64,000 nucleotides of DNA. Source: Galeopsis tetrahit (taxonomy: Eukaryota; Streptophyta; Magnoliopsida; Lamiales; Lamiaceae). Of the stretch, positions 26,701 through 41,873 are shown piece by piece. Within the stretch, counting starts at the first letter, position 1. Each line of letters starts with the position of its first letter. Below the pieces are notes generated by a model. It saw only the letters and a program-made list of their open reading frames with translations, had not been told where the DNA came from and searched no databases. A program made the translations under genes and the position numbers. The DNA lies in contig OY776125.1 in the NCBI GenBank assembly GCA_963675135.1, positions 62,137,441 to 62,201,440 of the forward strand, in the 5' to 3' direction.

Positions 26701-29700
26701 AAAACTTTATGTTTTCTTTATTTTGCGGAAAATCACATTCGCCAGTGTTCAAAAACTCTATAGTTTATCCCACTGTAATGTGGAAGTGCACTTTCATCGA
26801 TTCACTCAATCTCTCTTTACGTCTCGCTAATTGCAAAGGAGTTAACCATTACCAATTCACATTCGTTCTAGAGTTGTTGTTTTCTCTAACACGTTTATAG
26901 TGCCATTTAACCTCGAAAACACCAAAATGAAGTGTTTTGTAGGATTGCTTCGTAAGCAAACAAAATTTATGTTTTCTTTATTTTACGGAAAAACACATTC
27001 GTCAGAGTTCAAAAACTATATAGTTTATCCCACTGTAATGCGTAAGTGCACTTTCATCGATTCGCTCATTCTCTCTTTTTGAAAATTCTGACGAGTTGCA
27101 AAAGAGTTAACCATTACCAATTCAAATTCGTTCTAGTGTTGTTGTTTTCTCTTACACGTTTATAGTGCCATTTAACCTCGAAAATACCAAAATGAAGTGT
27201 TTTGTAGGATTGCTTCGTGAGCAAACAAAATTTATGTTTTCTTTGTTTTGCGGAAAATCACATTCGTCAGTGTTCAAAAACTCTATAGTTTATCCCACTG
27301 TAATGCGGAAGTGCACTTTCATCCATTCACTTAATCTCTCTTTACGTCTCGCTAATTGCAAAGGAGTTAACCATTACCAATTCACATTCGTTCTAGAGTT
27401 GTTGTTTTCTCTAACACGTTTATAGTGCCATTTAACCTCGAAAATACAAAAATGAGGTGTTTTGTTGGATTACTTCGTGACCAAGCAAACTTTATGTTTT
27501 CTTTATTTTGCGGAAAATCACATTCGTCAATGTTCAAAAACTCTATATTTTATCCCACTATAATGTGGAAGTGCACTTTCATCTATTCACTCAATCTCTC
27601 TTTTTGAAAATTCTCACGAGTTGCAAAAGACTTAACCATTACCAATTCAAATTCGTTCTAGTGTTGTTGTTTTCTCTTACACGTTTATAGTGCCATTTAA
27701 CATCGAAAATATCAAAATGAAGTGTTTTGAAGGATTTCTTCGTGACCAAGCAAACTTTATGTTTTCTTTATTTTGCGGAAAATCACATTCGTCAGTGTTC
27801 AAAAACTCTATAGTTTATTATCCCACTGTAATGTGGAAGTGCACTTTCATCGATTCACTCAATCTCTCTTTACGTCTCGCTAGTTGCAAAGGAGTTAACC
27901 ATTACCAATTCACATTCTTTCTAGAGTTGTTGTTTTCTCTAACACGTTTATAGTGCCATTTAATCTCGAAAATACCAAAATGAGGTGTTTTGTTGGATTG
28001 CTTCGTTACCAAGCAAACTTTATGTTTTCTTTATTTTACGGAAAAACACAATCGGCAGTGTTCAAAAACTCTATAGTTTATCCCACTGTAATGTGTAAGT
28101 GCACTTTCATCGATTCGCTCATTCTCTCTTTTTGAAAATTCTCACGAGTTGCAAAAGACTTAACCATTACCAATTCAAATTCGTTCTAGTGTTGTTCTTT
28201 TCTCTTACACGTTTATAGTGCCATTTAACATCGAAAATACCAAAATGAAGTGTTTTGAAGGATTGCTTCGTGACCAAGAAAACTTTATGTTTTCTTTATT
28301 TTGCGGAAAATCACATTCGCCAGTGTTCAAAAACTCTATAGTTTATCCCACTGTAATGTGGAAGTGCACTTTCATCGATTCACTCAATCTCTCTTTACGT
28401 CTCGCTAATTGCAAAGGAGTTAACCATTACCAATTCACATTCGTTCTAGAGTTGTTGTTTTCTCTAACACGTTTATAGTGCCATTTAACCTCGAAAACAC
28501 CAAAATGAAGTGTTTTGTAGGATTGCTTCGTAAGCAAACAAAATTTATGTTTTCTTTATTTTACGGAAAAACACATTCGTCAGAGTTCAAAAACTATATA
28601 GTTTATCCCACTGTAATGCGTAAGTGCACTTTCATCGATTCGCTCATTCTCTCTTTTTGAAAATTCTGACGAGTTGCAAAAGAGTTAACCATTACCAATT
28701 CAAATTCGTTCTAGTGTTGTTGTTTTCTCTTACACGTTTATAGTGCCATTTAACCTCGAAAATACCAAAATGAAGTGTTTTGTAGGATTGCTTCGTGAGC
28801 AAACAAAATTTATGTTTTCTTTGTTTTGCGGAAAATCACATTCGTCAGTGTTCAAAAACTCTATAGTTTATCCCACTGTAATGCGGAAGTGCACTTTCAT
28901 CCATTCACTTAATCTCTCTTTACGTCTCGCTAATTGCAAAGGAGTTAACCATTACCAATTCACATTCGTTCTAGAGTTGTTGTTTTCTCTAACACGTTTA
29001 TAGTGCCATTTAACCTCGAAAATACAAAAATGAGGTGTTTTGTTGGATTACTTCGTGACCAAGCAAACTTTATGTTTTCTTTATTTTGCGGAAAATCACA
29101 TTCGTCAATGTTCAAAAACTCTATATTTTATCCCACTATAATGTGGAAGTGCACTTTCATCTATTCACTCAATCTCTCTTTTTGAAAATTCTCACGAGTT
29201 GCAAAAGACTTAACCATTACCAATTCAAATTCGTTCTAGTGTTGTTGTTTTCTCTTACACGTTTATAGTGCCATTTAACATCGAAAATATCAAAATGAAG
29301 TGTTTTGAAGGATTTCTTCGTGACCAAGCAAACTTTATGTTTTCTTTATTTTGCGGAAAATCACATTCGTCAGTGTTCAAAAACTCTATAGTTTATTATC
29401 CCACTGTAATGTGGAAGTGCACTTTCATCGATTCACTCAATCTCTCTTTACGTCTCGCTAGTTGCAAAGGAGTTAACCATTACCAATTCACATTCTTTCT
29501 AGAGTTGTTGTTTTCTCTAACACGTTTATAGTGCCATTTAATCTCGAAAATACCAAAATGAGGTGTTTTGTTGGATTGCTTCGTTACCAAGCAAACTTTA
29601 TGTTTTCTTTATTTTACGGAAAAACACAATCGGCAGTGTTCAAAAACTCTATAGTTTATCCCACTGTAATGTGTAAGTGCACTTTCATCGATTCGCTCAT

Positions 29701-30055
29701 TCTCTCTTTTTGAAAATTCTCACGAGTTGCAAAAGACTTAACCATTACCAATTCAAATTCGTTTTAGTGTTGTTGTTTTCTCTTACACGTCTATAGTGCC
29801 ATTTAACATCGAAAATACAAAAATGAAGTGTTTTGAAGGATTGCTTCGTGACCAAGAAAACTTTATGTTTTCTTTATTTTGCGGAAAATCACATTCGCCA
29901 GTGTTCAAAAACTCTATAGTTTATCCCACTGTAATGTTGAAGTGCACTTTCATCGATTCACTCAATCTCTCTTTACGTCTCGCTAGTTGCAAAGGAGTTA
30001 ACCATTACCAATTCACATTCTTTCTAGAGTTGTTGTTTTCTCTAACACGTTTATA
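23744..30055 (+). repeat. Four tandem 1,578-bp hexamer higher-order repeats (super-repeat II)
   Basis: Copies start at 23744, 25322, 26900 and 28478, with the same monomer order and diagnostic changes as the block at 5092-12981. The sixth monomer of the last copy (29796) is again the cassette variant with AATGTTGAAG. Confidence 0.92.
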
Positions 30056-33000
30056 GTGCCATTTAACCTCGAAAATACAAAAATGAGGTGTTTTGTTGGA
30101 TTACTTTGTGACCAAGCAAACTTTATGTTTTCTTTATTTTCCGGAAAATCACATTCTTCAGTGCTCAAAAACTCTATAGTTTATCCCACTGTAATGCGTA
30201 AGTGCACTTTCATCGATTCGCTCATTCTCTCTTTTTGAAAATTCTCACGAGTTGCAAAAGAGTTAACCATTACCAATTCAAATTCGTTCTAGTGTTGTTG
30301 TTTTCTCTTACACGTTTATAGTCCCATTTAACCTCGAAAATACCAAAATGAATTGTTTTGTAGGATTGCTTCGTGAGCAAACAAAATTTATGTTTTCTTT
30401 ATTTTGTGGAAAATCACATTCGTCAGTGTTCAAAAACTCTATAGTTTATCCCACTGTAATGCGGAAGTGCACTTTCATCCATTCACTTAATCTCTCTTTA
30501 CGTCTCGCTAATTGCAAAGGAGTTAACCATTACCAATTCACATTCGTTCTAGAGTTGTTGTTTTCTCTAACACATTTATAGTGTCATTTAACCTCGAAAA
30601 TACAAAAATGAGGTGTTTTGTTGGATTACTTCGTGACCAAGCAAACTTTATGTTTTCTTTATTTTGCGGAAAATCACATTCGTCAATGTTCAAAAACTCT
30701 ATATTTTATCCCACTATAATGTGGAAGTGCACTTTCATCTATTCACTCAATCTCTCTTTTTGAAAATTCTCACGAGTTGCAAAAGACTTAACCATTACCA
30801 ATTCAAATTCGTTCTAGTGTTGTTGTTTTCTCTTACACGTTTATAGTGCCATTTAACATCGAAAATACCAAAATGAAATGTTTTGAAGGATTTCTTCGTG
30901 ACAAGCAAACTTTATGTTTTCTTTATTTTGCGGAAAATCACATTCGTCAGTGTTCAAAAACTCTATAGTTTATTATCCCACTGTAATGTGGAAGTGCACT
31001 TTCATCGATTCACTCAATCTCTCTTTACGTCTCGCTAGTTGCAAAGGAGTTAACCATTACCAATTCACATTCTTTCTAGAGTTGTTGTTTTCTCTAACAC
31101 GTTTATAGTGCCATTTAATCTCGAAAATACCAAAATGAGGTGTTTTGTTGGATTGCTTCGTTACCAAGCAAACTTTATGTTTTCTTTATTTTACGGAAAA
31201 ACACAATCGGCAGTGTTCAAAAACTCTATAGTTTATCCCACTGTAATGTGTAAGTGCACTTTCATCGATTCGCTCATTCTCTCTTTTTGAAAATTCTCAC
31301 GAGTTGCAAAAGACTTAACCATTACCAATTCAAATTCGTTCTAGTGTTGTTCTTTTCTCTTACACGTTTATAGTGCCATTTAACATCGAAAATACCAAAA
31401 TGAAGTGTTTTGAAGGATTGCTTCGTGACCAAGAAAACTTTATGTTTTCTTTATTTTGCGGAAAATCACATTCGCCAGTGTTCAAAAACTCTATAGTTTA
31501 TCCCACTGTAATGTGGAAGTGCACTTTCATCGATTCACTCAATCTCTCTTTACGTCTCGCTAATTGCAAAGGAGTTAACCATTACCAATTCACATTCGTT
31601 CTAGAGTTGTTGTTTTCTCTAACACGTTTATAGTGCCATTTAACCTCGAAAACACCAAAATGAAGTGTTTTGTAGGATTGCTTCGTAAGCAAACAAAATT
31701 TATGTTTTCTTTATTTTACGGAAAAACACATTCGTCAGAGTTCAAAAACTATATAGTTTATCCCACTGTAATGCGTAAGTGCACTTTCATCGATTCGCTC
31801 ATTCTCTCTTTTTGAAAATTCTGACGAGTTGCAAAAGAGTTAACCATTACCAATTCAAATTCGTTCTAGTGTTGTTGTTTTCTCTTACACGTTTATAGTG
31901 CCATTTAACCTCGAAAATACCAAAATGAAGTGTTTTGTAGGATTGCTTCGTGAGCAAACAAAATTTATGTTTTCTTTGTTTTGCGGAAAATCACATTCGT
32001 CAGTGTTCAAAAACTCTATAGTTTATCCCACTGTAATGCGGAAGTGCACTTTCATCCATTCACTTAATCTCTCTTTACGTCTCGCTAATTGCAAAGGAGT
32101 TAACCATTACCAATTCACATTCGTTCTAGAGTTGTTGTTTTCTCTAACACGTTTATAGTGCCATTTAACCTCGAAAATACAAAAATGAGGTGTTTTGTTG
32201 GATTACTTCGTGACCAAGCAAACTTTATGTTTTCTTTATTTTGCGGAAAATCACATTCGTCAATGTTCAAAAACTCTATATTTTATCCCACTATAATGTG
32301 GAAGTGGACTTTCATCTATTCACTCAATCTCTCTTTTTGAAAATTCTCACGAGTTGCAAAAGAGTTAACCATTACCAATTCAAATTCGTTCTAGTGTTGT
32401 TGTTTTCTCTTACACGTTTATAGTGCCATTTAACCTCGAAAATACCAAAATGAAGTGTTTTGTAGGATTGCTTCGTGAGCAAACAAAATTTATGTTTTCT
32501 TTGTTTTGCGGAAAATCACATTCGTCAGTGTTCAAAAACTCTATAGTTTATCCCACTGTAATGCGGAAGTGCACTTTCATCCATTCACTTAATCTCTCTT
32601 TACGTCTCGCTAATTGCAAAGGAGTTAACCATTACCAATTCACATTCGTTCTAGAGTTGTTGTTTTCTCTAACACGTTTATAGTGCCATTTAACCTCGAA
32701 AATACAAAAATGAGGTGTTTTGTTGGATTACTTCGTGACCAAGCAAACTTTATGTTTTCTTTATTTTGCGGAAAATCACATTCGTCAATGTTCAAAAACT
32801 CTATATTTTATCCCACTATAATGTGGAAGTGCACTTTCATCTATTCACTCAATCTCTCTTTTTGAAAATTCTCACGAGTTGCAAAAGAGTTAACCATTAC
32901 CAATTCAAATTCGTTCTAGTGTTGTTGTTTTCTCTTACACGTTTATAGTGCCATTTAACCTCGAAAATACCAAAATGAAGTGTTTTGTAGGATTGCTTCG

Positions 33001-36000
33001 TGAGCAAACAAAATTTATGTTTTCTTTATTTTGCGGAAAATCACATTCGTCAGTGTTCAAAAACTCTATAGTTTATCCCACTGTAATGCGGAAGTGCACT
33101 TTCATCCATTCACTTAATCTCTCTTTACGTCTCGCTAATTGCAAAGGAGTTAACCATTACCAATTCACATTCGTTCTAGAGTTGTTGTTTTCTCTAACAC
33201 GTTTATAGTGCCATTTAACCTCGAAAATACAAAAATGAGGTGTTTTGTTGGATTACTTCGTGACCAAGTAAACTTTATGTTTTCTTTATTTTGCGGAAAA
33301 TCACATTCGTCAATGTTCAAAAACTCTATATTTTATCCCACTATAATGTGGAAGTGCACTTTCATCTATTCACTCAATCTCTCTTTTTGAAAATTCTCAC
33401 GAGTTGCAAAAGAGTTAACCATTACCAATTCAAATTCGTTCTAGTGTTGTTGTTTTCTCTTACACGTTTATAGTGCCATTTAATCTCGAAAATACCAAAA
33501 TGAAGTGTTTTGTAGGATTGCTTCATGAGCAAACAAAATTTATGTTTTCTTTATTTTGCGGAAAATCACATTCGTCAGTGTTCAAAAACTCTATAGTTTA
33601 TCCCACTGTAATGCGGAAGTGCACTTTCATCCATTCACTTAATCTCTCTTTACGTCTCGCTAATTGCAAATGAGTTAACCATTACCAATTCACATTTGTT
33701 CTAGAATTGTTGTTTTCTCTAACACGTTTATAGTGTCATTTAACCTTAAAAATACAAAAATGAGGTGTTTTTTTGGATTACTTCGTGACCAAGCAAACTT
33801 TATGTTTTCTTTATTTTGCGGAAAATCACATTCGTCAATGTTCAAAAACTCTATATTTTATCCCACTATAATGTGGAAGTGCACTTTCATCTATTCACTC
33901 AATCTCTCTTTTTGAAAATTCTCACCAGTTGCAAAAGAGTTAACCATTACCAATTCAAATTCGTTCTAGTGTTGTTGTTTTCTCTTACACGTTTATAGTG
34001 CCATTTAACCTCGAAAATACCAAAATGAAGTGTTTTGTAGAATTGCTTCGTGACCAAGCAAACTTTATGTTTTCTTTATTTTGCGGAGAAACACATTCGT
34101 TAGTGTTCAAAAACTCTATAGTTTATGCCCACAATAATGTGGAAGTGCACTTTCATCGATTCACTCATTTTACGTCTCACTAATTGCAAAAGAGTTAACC
34201 ATTACCAATTCACATTCGTTCTAGGGTTGTTGTTTTTTCTCTAACACGTTTATAGTGCCACTTAATCTCGAAAATACCAAAATGAGGTGTTTTGTTGGAT
34301 TGCTTCGTTACCAAGCAAACTTTATGTTTTCTTTATTTTACGGAAAAACACAATCGGCAGTGTTCAAAAACTCTATAGTTTATCCCACTGTAATGTGTAA
34401 GTGCACTTTCATCGATTCGCTCATTCTCTCTTTTTGAAAATTCTCACGAGTTGCAAAAGACTTAACCATTACCAATTCAAATTCGTTCTAGTGTTTTTGT
34501 TTTCTCTTACACGTTTATAGTGCCATTTAACATCGAAAATACCAAAATGAAGTGTTTTGAAGGATTGCTTCGTGACCAAGCAAACTTTATGTTTTCTTTA
34601 TTTTGCGGAAAATCACATTCGTCAGTGTTCAAAAACTCTATAGTTTATCCCACTGTAATGTGGAAGTGCACTTTCATCGATTCACTCAATCTCTCTTTAC
34701 GTCTCGCTAGTTGTAAAGGAGTTAACCATTACCAATTCACATTCGTTCTAGAGTTGTTGTTTTCTCTAACACGTTTATAGTGCCATTTAACCTCGAAAAT
34801 ACAAAAATGAGGTGTTTTGTTGGATTACTTCGTGACCAAGCAAACTTTATGTTTTCTTTATTTTCCGGAAAATCACATTCTTCAGTGTTCAAAAACTCTA
34901 TATTTTATCCCACTATAATGTGTAAGTTCACTTTCATCGATTCGCTCATTCTCTCTTTTTGAAAATTCTCACGAGTTGCAAAAGAATTAACCATTACCAA
35001 TTCAAATTCGTTCTAGTGTTGTTGTTTTCTCTTACACGTTTATAGTGCCATTTAACCTCGAAAAAACCAAATGAAGTGTTTTGTAGGATTGCTTCGTGAC
35101 CAAGTAAACTTTATGTTTTCTTTATTTTGCGGAAAATCACATTCGTTAGTGTTCAAAAACTATATAGTTTATCCCACTGTAATGTGGAAGTGCACTTTCA
35201 TCGATTCACTCAATCTCTCTTTACGTCTCGCTAATTGCAAAGGAGTTAACCATTACCAATTCACATTCTTTCTAGAGTTGTTGTTTTCTCCAACACGTTT
35301 ATAGTGCTAATTAACCTCGAAAATACAAAAATGAGGTGTTTTGTTGGATTGCTTCGTGACCAAGCAAACTTTATGTTTTCTTTATTTTGCGGAAATTCAC
35401 ATTTGTTAGTGTTCAAAAACTTTATAGTTTATCCCACTATAATGTGGAATTGCACTTTCATCGATTCACTCAATCTCTCTTTACGTCTCGCTAATTGCAA
35501 AGGAGTTAACCATTACCAATTCACATTCGTTCTAGAGTTGTTTTTTCTCTAACACGTTTATAGTGCCATTTAACCTCGAAAATACAAAAATGAGGTGTTT
35601 TGTTGGATTACTTCGTGACCAAGCAAACTTTATGTTTTCTTTATTTTCCGGAAAATCACATTCTTCAGTGTTCAAAAACTCTATATTTTGTCCCACTGTA
35701 ATGTGTAAGTTCACTTTCATCGATTCGCTCATTCTCTCTTTTTGAAAATTCTCACGAGTTGCAAAAGAATTAACCATTACCAATTCAAATTCGTTCTAGC
35801 GTTGTTGTTTTCTCTTACACGTTTATAGGGCCATTTAACCTCGAAAAAACCAAAATGAAGTGTTTTGTAGGATTGCTTCATGACCAAGTAAACTTTATGT
35901 TTTCTTTATTTTGCGGAAAATCACATTCGTTAGTGTACAAAAACTCTATAATTTTTATCCCACTGTAATGTGGAAGTGCACTTTCATCGATTCACTAAAT

Positions 36001-38192
36001 CTCTCTTTACGTCTCGCTAATTGCAAAGGAGTTAACCATTACCAATTCACATTCGTTCTAGAGTTGTTGTTTTCTCTAACACGTTTATAGTGCCATTTAA
36101 CCTCGAAAATACCAAAATGAAGTGTTTTGTAGGATTGCTTCGTGAGCAAACAAAATTTATGTTTTCTTTATTTTACGGAAAAACACATTCGTCAGATTTC
36201 AAAAACTATATAGTTTATCCCACTGTAATGCGTAAGTGCACATTCATCGATTCGCTCATTCTCTCTTTTTGAAAATTCTCACGAGTTGCAAAAGAGTTAA
36301 CCATTACCAATTCAAATTCGTTCTAGTGTTGTTGTTTTCTCTTACACGTTTATAGTGCCATTTAACCTCGAAAATACCAAAATGAATTGTTTTGTAGGAT
36401 TGCTTCGTGAGCAAACAAAATTTATGTTTTCTTTATTTTGCGGAAAATCACATTCGTCAGTGTTCAAAAACTCTATAGTTTATCCCACTGTAATGCGGAA
36501 GTGCACTTTCATCCATTCACTTAATCTCTCTTTACGTCTCGCTAATTGCAAAGGAGTTAACCATTACCAATTCACATTCGTTCTAGAGTTGTTGTGTTCT
36601 CTAACACGTTTATAGTGTCATTTAACCTCGAAAATACAAAAATGAGGTGTTTTGTTGGATTACTTCGTGACCAAGCAAACTTTATGTTTTCTTTATTTTG
36701 CGGAAAATCACATTCGTCAATGTTCAAAAACTCTATATTTTATCCCACTATAATGTGGAAGTGCACTTTCATCTATTCACTCAATCTCTCTTTTTGAAAA
36801 TTCTCACGAGTTGCAAAAGACTTAACCATTACCAATTCAAATTCGTTCTAGTGTTGTTGTTTTCTCTTACACGTTTATAGTGCCATTTAACATCGAAAAT
36901 ATCAAAATGAAGTGTTTTGAAGGATTTCTTCGTGACCAAGCAAACTTTATGTTTTCTTTATTTTGCGGAAAATCACATTCGTCAGTGTTCAAAAACTCTA
37001 TAGTTTATTATCCCACTGTAATGTGGAAGTGCACTTTCATCGATTCACTCAATCTCTCTTTACGTCTCGCTAGTTGCAAAGGAGTTAACCATTACCAATT
37101 CACATTCTTTCTAGAGTTGTTGTTTTCTCTAACACGTTTATAGTGCCATTTAATCTCGAAAATACCAAAATGAGGTGTTTTGTTGGATTGCTTCGTTACC
37201 AAGCAAACTTTATGTTTTCTTTATTTTACGGAAAAACACAATCGGCAGTGTTCAAAAACTCTATAGTTTATCCCACTGTAATGTGTAAGTGCACTTTCAT
37301 CGATTCGCTCATTCTCTCTTTTTGAAAATTCTCACGAGTTGCAAAAGACTTAACCATTACCAATTCAAATTCGTTTTAGTGTTGTTGTTTTCTCTTACAC
37401 GTCTATAGTGCCATTTAACATCGAAAATACAAAAATGAAGTGTTTTGAAGGATTGCTTCGTGACCAAGAAAACTTTATGTTTTCTTTATTTTGCGGAAAA
37501 TCACATTCGCCAGTGTTCAAAAACTCTATAGTTTATCCCACTGTAATGTTGAAGTGCACTTTCATCGATTCACTCAATCTCTCTTTACGTCTCGCTAGTT
37601 GCAAAGGAGTTAACCATTACCAATTCACATTCTTTCTAGAGTTGTTGTTTTCTCTAACACGTTTATAGTGCCATTTAACCTCGAAAATACAAAAATGAGG
37701 TGTTTTGTTGGATTACTTTGTGACCAAGCAAACTTTATGTTTTCTTTATTTTCCGGAAAATCACATTCTTCAGTGCTCAAAAACTCTATAGTTTATCCCA
37801 CTGTAAAGCGTAAGTGCACTTTCATCGATTCGCTCATTCTCTCTTTTTGAAAATTCTCACGAGTTGCAAAAGAGTTAACCATTACCAATTCAAATTCGTT
37901 CTAGTGTTGTTGTTTTCTCTTACACGTTTATAGTCCCATTTAACCTCGAAAATACCAAAATGAATTGTTTTGTAGGATTGCTTCGTGAGCAAACAAAATT
38001 TATGTTTTCTTTATTTTGTGGAAAATCACATTCGTCAGTGTTCAAAAACTCTATAGTTTATCCCACTGTAATGCGGAAGTGCACTTTCATCCATTCACTT
38101 AATCTCTCTTTACGTCTCGCTAATTGCAAAGGAGTTAACCATTACCAATTCACATTCGTTCTAGAGTTGTTGTTTTCTCTAACACGTTTATA

Positions 38193-38457
38193 GTGTCATT
38201 TAACCTCGAAAATACAAAAATGAGGTGTTTTGTTGGATTACTTCGTGACCAAGCAAACTTTATGTTTTCTTTATTTTGCGGAAAATCACATTCGTCAATG
38301 TTCAAAAACTCTATATTTTATCCCACTGTAATGTGTAAGTGCACTTTCATCGATTCGCTCATTCTCTCTTTTTGAAAATTCTCACGAGTTGCAAAAGACT
38401 TAACCATTACCAATTCAAATTCGTTCTAGTGTTGTTCTTTTCTCTTACACGTTTATA
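38193..38457 (+). repeat. Recombinant satellite monomer, same junction as at 23219 (unit III)
   Basis: It has the same composition and switch point as the monomer at 23219, 14,974 bp away. A shared junction means units II and III descend from a single recombined ancestor. Confidence 0.85.
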
Positions 38458-38717
38458 GTGCCATTTAACATCGAAAATACCAAAATGAAGTGTTTTGAAG
38501 GATTGCTTCGTGACCAAGAAAACTTTATGTTTTCTTTATTTTGCGGAAAATCACATTCGCCAGTGTTCAAAAACTCTATAGTTTATCCCACTGTAATGTG
38601 GAAGTGCACTTTCATCGATTCACTCAATCTCTCTTTACGTCTCGCTAATTGCAAAGGAGTTAACCATTACCAATTCACATTCTTTCTAGAGTTGTTGTTT
38701 TCTCTAACACGTTTATA

Positions 38718-41700
38718 GTGCCATTTAACCTCGAAAACACCAAAATGAAGTGTTTTGTAGGATTGCTTCGTAAGCAAACAAAATTTATGTTTTCTTTATT
38801 TTACGGAAAAACACATTCGTCAGAGTTCAAAAACTATATAGTTTATCCCACTGTAATGCGTAAGTGCACTTTCATCGATTCGCTCATTCTCTCTTTTTGA
38901 AAATTCTGACGAGTTGCAAAAGAGTTAACCATTACCAATTCAAATTCGTTCTAGTGTTGTTGTTTTCTCTTACACGTTTATAGTGCCATTTAACCTCGAA
39001 AATACCAAAATGAAGTGTTTTGTAGGATTGCTTCGTGAGCAAACAAAATTTATGTTTTCTTTGTTTTGCGGAAAATCACATTCGTCAGTGTTCAAAAACT
39101 CTATAGTTTATCCCACTGTAATGCGGAAGTGCACTTTCATCCATTCACTTAATCTCTCTTTACGTCTCGCTAATTGCAAAGGAGTTAACCATTACCAATT
39201 CACATTCGTTCTAGAGTTGTTGTTTTCTCTAACACGTTTATAGTGCCATTTAACCTCGAAAATACAAAAATGAGGTGTTTTGTTGGATTACTTCGTGACC
39301 AAGCAAACTTTATGTTTTCTTTATTTTGCGGAAAATCACATTCGTCAATGTTCAAAAACTCTATATTTTATCCCACTATAATGTGGAAGTGCACTTTCAT
39401 CTATTCACTCAATCTCTCTTTTTGAAAATTCTCACGAGTTGCAAAAGACTTAACCATTACCAATTCAAATTCGTTCTAGTGTTGTTGTTTTCTCTTACAC
39501 GTTTATAGTGCCATTTAACATCGAAAATATCAAAATGAAGTGTTTTGAAGGATTTCTTCGTGACCAAGCAAACTTTATGTTTTCTTTATTTTGCGGAAAA
39601 TCACATTCGTCAGTGTTCAAAAACTCTATAGTTTATTATCCCACTGTAATGTGGAAGTGCACTTTCATCGATTCACTCAATCTCTCTTTACGTCTCGCTA
39701 GTTGCAAAGGAGTTAACCATTACCAATTCACATTCTTTCTAGAGTTGTTGTTTTCTCTAACACGTTTATAGTGCCATTTAATCTCGAAAATACCAAAATG
39801 AGGTGTTTTGTTGGATTGCTTCGTTACCAAGCAAACTTTATGTTTTCTTTATTTTACGGAAAAACACAATCGGCAGTGTTCAAAAACTCTATAGTTTATC
39901 CCACTGTAATGTGTAAGTGCACTTTCATCGATTCGCTCATTCTCTCTTTTTGAAAATTCTCACGAGTTGCAAAAGACTTAACCATTACCAATTCAAATTC
40001 GTTCTAGTGTTGTTCTTTTCTCTTACACGTTTATAGTGCCATTTAACATCGAAAATACCAAAATGAAGTGTTTTGAAGGATTGCTTCGTGACCAAGAAAA
40101 CTTTATGTTTTCTTTATTTTGCGGAAAATCACATTCGCCAGTGTTCAAAAACTCTATAGTTTATCCCACTGTAATGTGGAAGTGCACTTTCATCGATTCA
40201 CTCAATCTCTCTTTACGTCTCGCTAATTGCAAAGGAGTTAACCATTACCAATTCACATTCGTTCTAGAGTTGTTGTTTTCTCTAACACGTTTATAGTGCC
40301 ATTTAACCTCGAAAACACCAAAATGAAGTGTTTTGTAGGATTGCTTCGTAAGCAAACAAAATTTATGTTTTCTTTATTTTACGGAAAAACACATTCGTCA
40401 GAGTTCAAAAACTATATAGTTTATCCCACTGTAATGCGTAAGTGCACTTTCATCGATTCGCTCATTCTCTCTTTTTGAAAATTCTGACGAGTTGCAAAAG
40501 AGTTAACCATTACCAATTCAAATTCGTTCTAGTGTTGTTGTTTTCTCTTACACGTTTATAGTGCCATTTAACCTCGAAAATACCAAAATGAAGTGTTTTG
40601 TAGGATTGCTTCGTGAGCAAACAAAATTTATGTTTTCTTTGTTTTGCGGAAAATCACATTCGTCAGTGTTCAAAAACTCTATAGTTTATCCCACTGTAAT
40701 GCGGAAGTGCACTTTCATCCATTCACTTAATCTCTCTTTACGTCTCGCTAATTGCAAAGGAGTTAACCATTACCAATTCACATTCGTTCTAGAGTTGTTG
40801 TTTTCTCTAACACGTTTATAGTGCCATTTAACCTCGAAAATACAAAAATGAGGTGTTTTGTTGGATTACTTCGTGACCAAGCAAACTTTATGTTTTCTTT
40901 ATTTTGCGGAAAATCACATTCGTCAATGTTCAAAAACTCTATATTTTATCCCACTATAATGTGGAAGTGCACTTTCATCTATTCACTCAATCTCTCTTTT
41001 TGAAAATTCTCACGAGTTGCAAAAGACTTAACCATTACCAATTCAAATTCGTTCTAGTGTTGTTGTTTTCTCTTACACGTTTATAGTGCCATTTAACATC
41101 GAAAATATCAAAATGAAGTGTTTTGAAGGATTTCTTCGTGACCAAGCAAACTTTATGTTTTCTTTATTTTGCGGAAAATCACATTCGTCAGTGTTCAAAA
41201 ACTCTATAGTTTATTATCCCACTGTAATGTGGAAGTGCACTTTCATCGATTCACTCAATCTCTCTTTACGTCTCGCTAGTTGCAAAGGAGTTAACCATTA
41301 CCAATTCACATTCTTTCTAGAGTTGTTGTTTTCTCTAACACGTTTATAGTGCCATTTAATCTCGAAAATACCAAAATGAGGTGTTTTGTTGGATTGCTTC
41401 GTTACCAAGCAAACTTTATGTTTTCTTTATTTTACGGAAAAACACAATCGGCAGTGTTCAAAAACTCTATAGTTTATCCCACTGTAATGTGTAAGTGCAC
41501 TTTCATCGATTCGCTCATTCTCTCTTTTTGAAAATTCTCACGAGTTGCAAAAGACTTAACCATTACCAATTCAAATTCGTTTTAGTGTTGTTGTTTTCTC
41601 TTACACGTCTATAGTGCCATTTAACATCGAAAATACAAAAATGAAGTGTTTTGAAGGATTGCTTCGTGACCAAGAAAACTTTATGTTTTCTTTATTTTGC

Positions 41701-41873
41701 GGAAAATCACATTCGCCAGTGTTCAAAAACTCTATAGTTTATCCCACTGTAATGTTGAAGTGCACTTTCATCGATTCACTCAATCTCTCTTTACGTCTCG
41801 CTAGTTTCAAAGGAGTTAACCATTACCAATTCACATTCTTTCTAGAGTTGTTGTTTTCTCTAACACGTTTATA
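38718..41873 (+). repeat. Two tandem 1,578-bp hexamer higher-order repeats (super-repeat III)
   Basis: Copies start at 38718 and 40296 and end with the same variant sixth monomer (41614). The copy number of this hexamer (5, 4, 2) is the main length difference between super-repeats. Confidence 0.92.

Larger units (their letters stand above)
18499..33472 (+). repeat. Satellite super-repeat II (14,974 bp, 57 monomers)
   Basis: It matches super-repeat I monomer by monomer from its start, including the shared changes CAAATGAG, CCTTAAAAAT and CTCACCAGTTG. It lacks the 2,100-bp duplication of unit I and holds the variant-monomer cassette twice (22434-23218 cut short by a recombinant monomer at 23219, and 29796-31107 complete), with four hexamers in between. 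Private point changes include TCGGTAATTG near 21043 and GTGGATAATC near 23047. Confidence 0.88.
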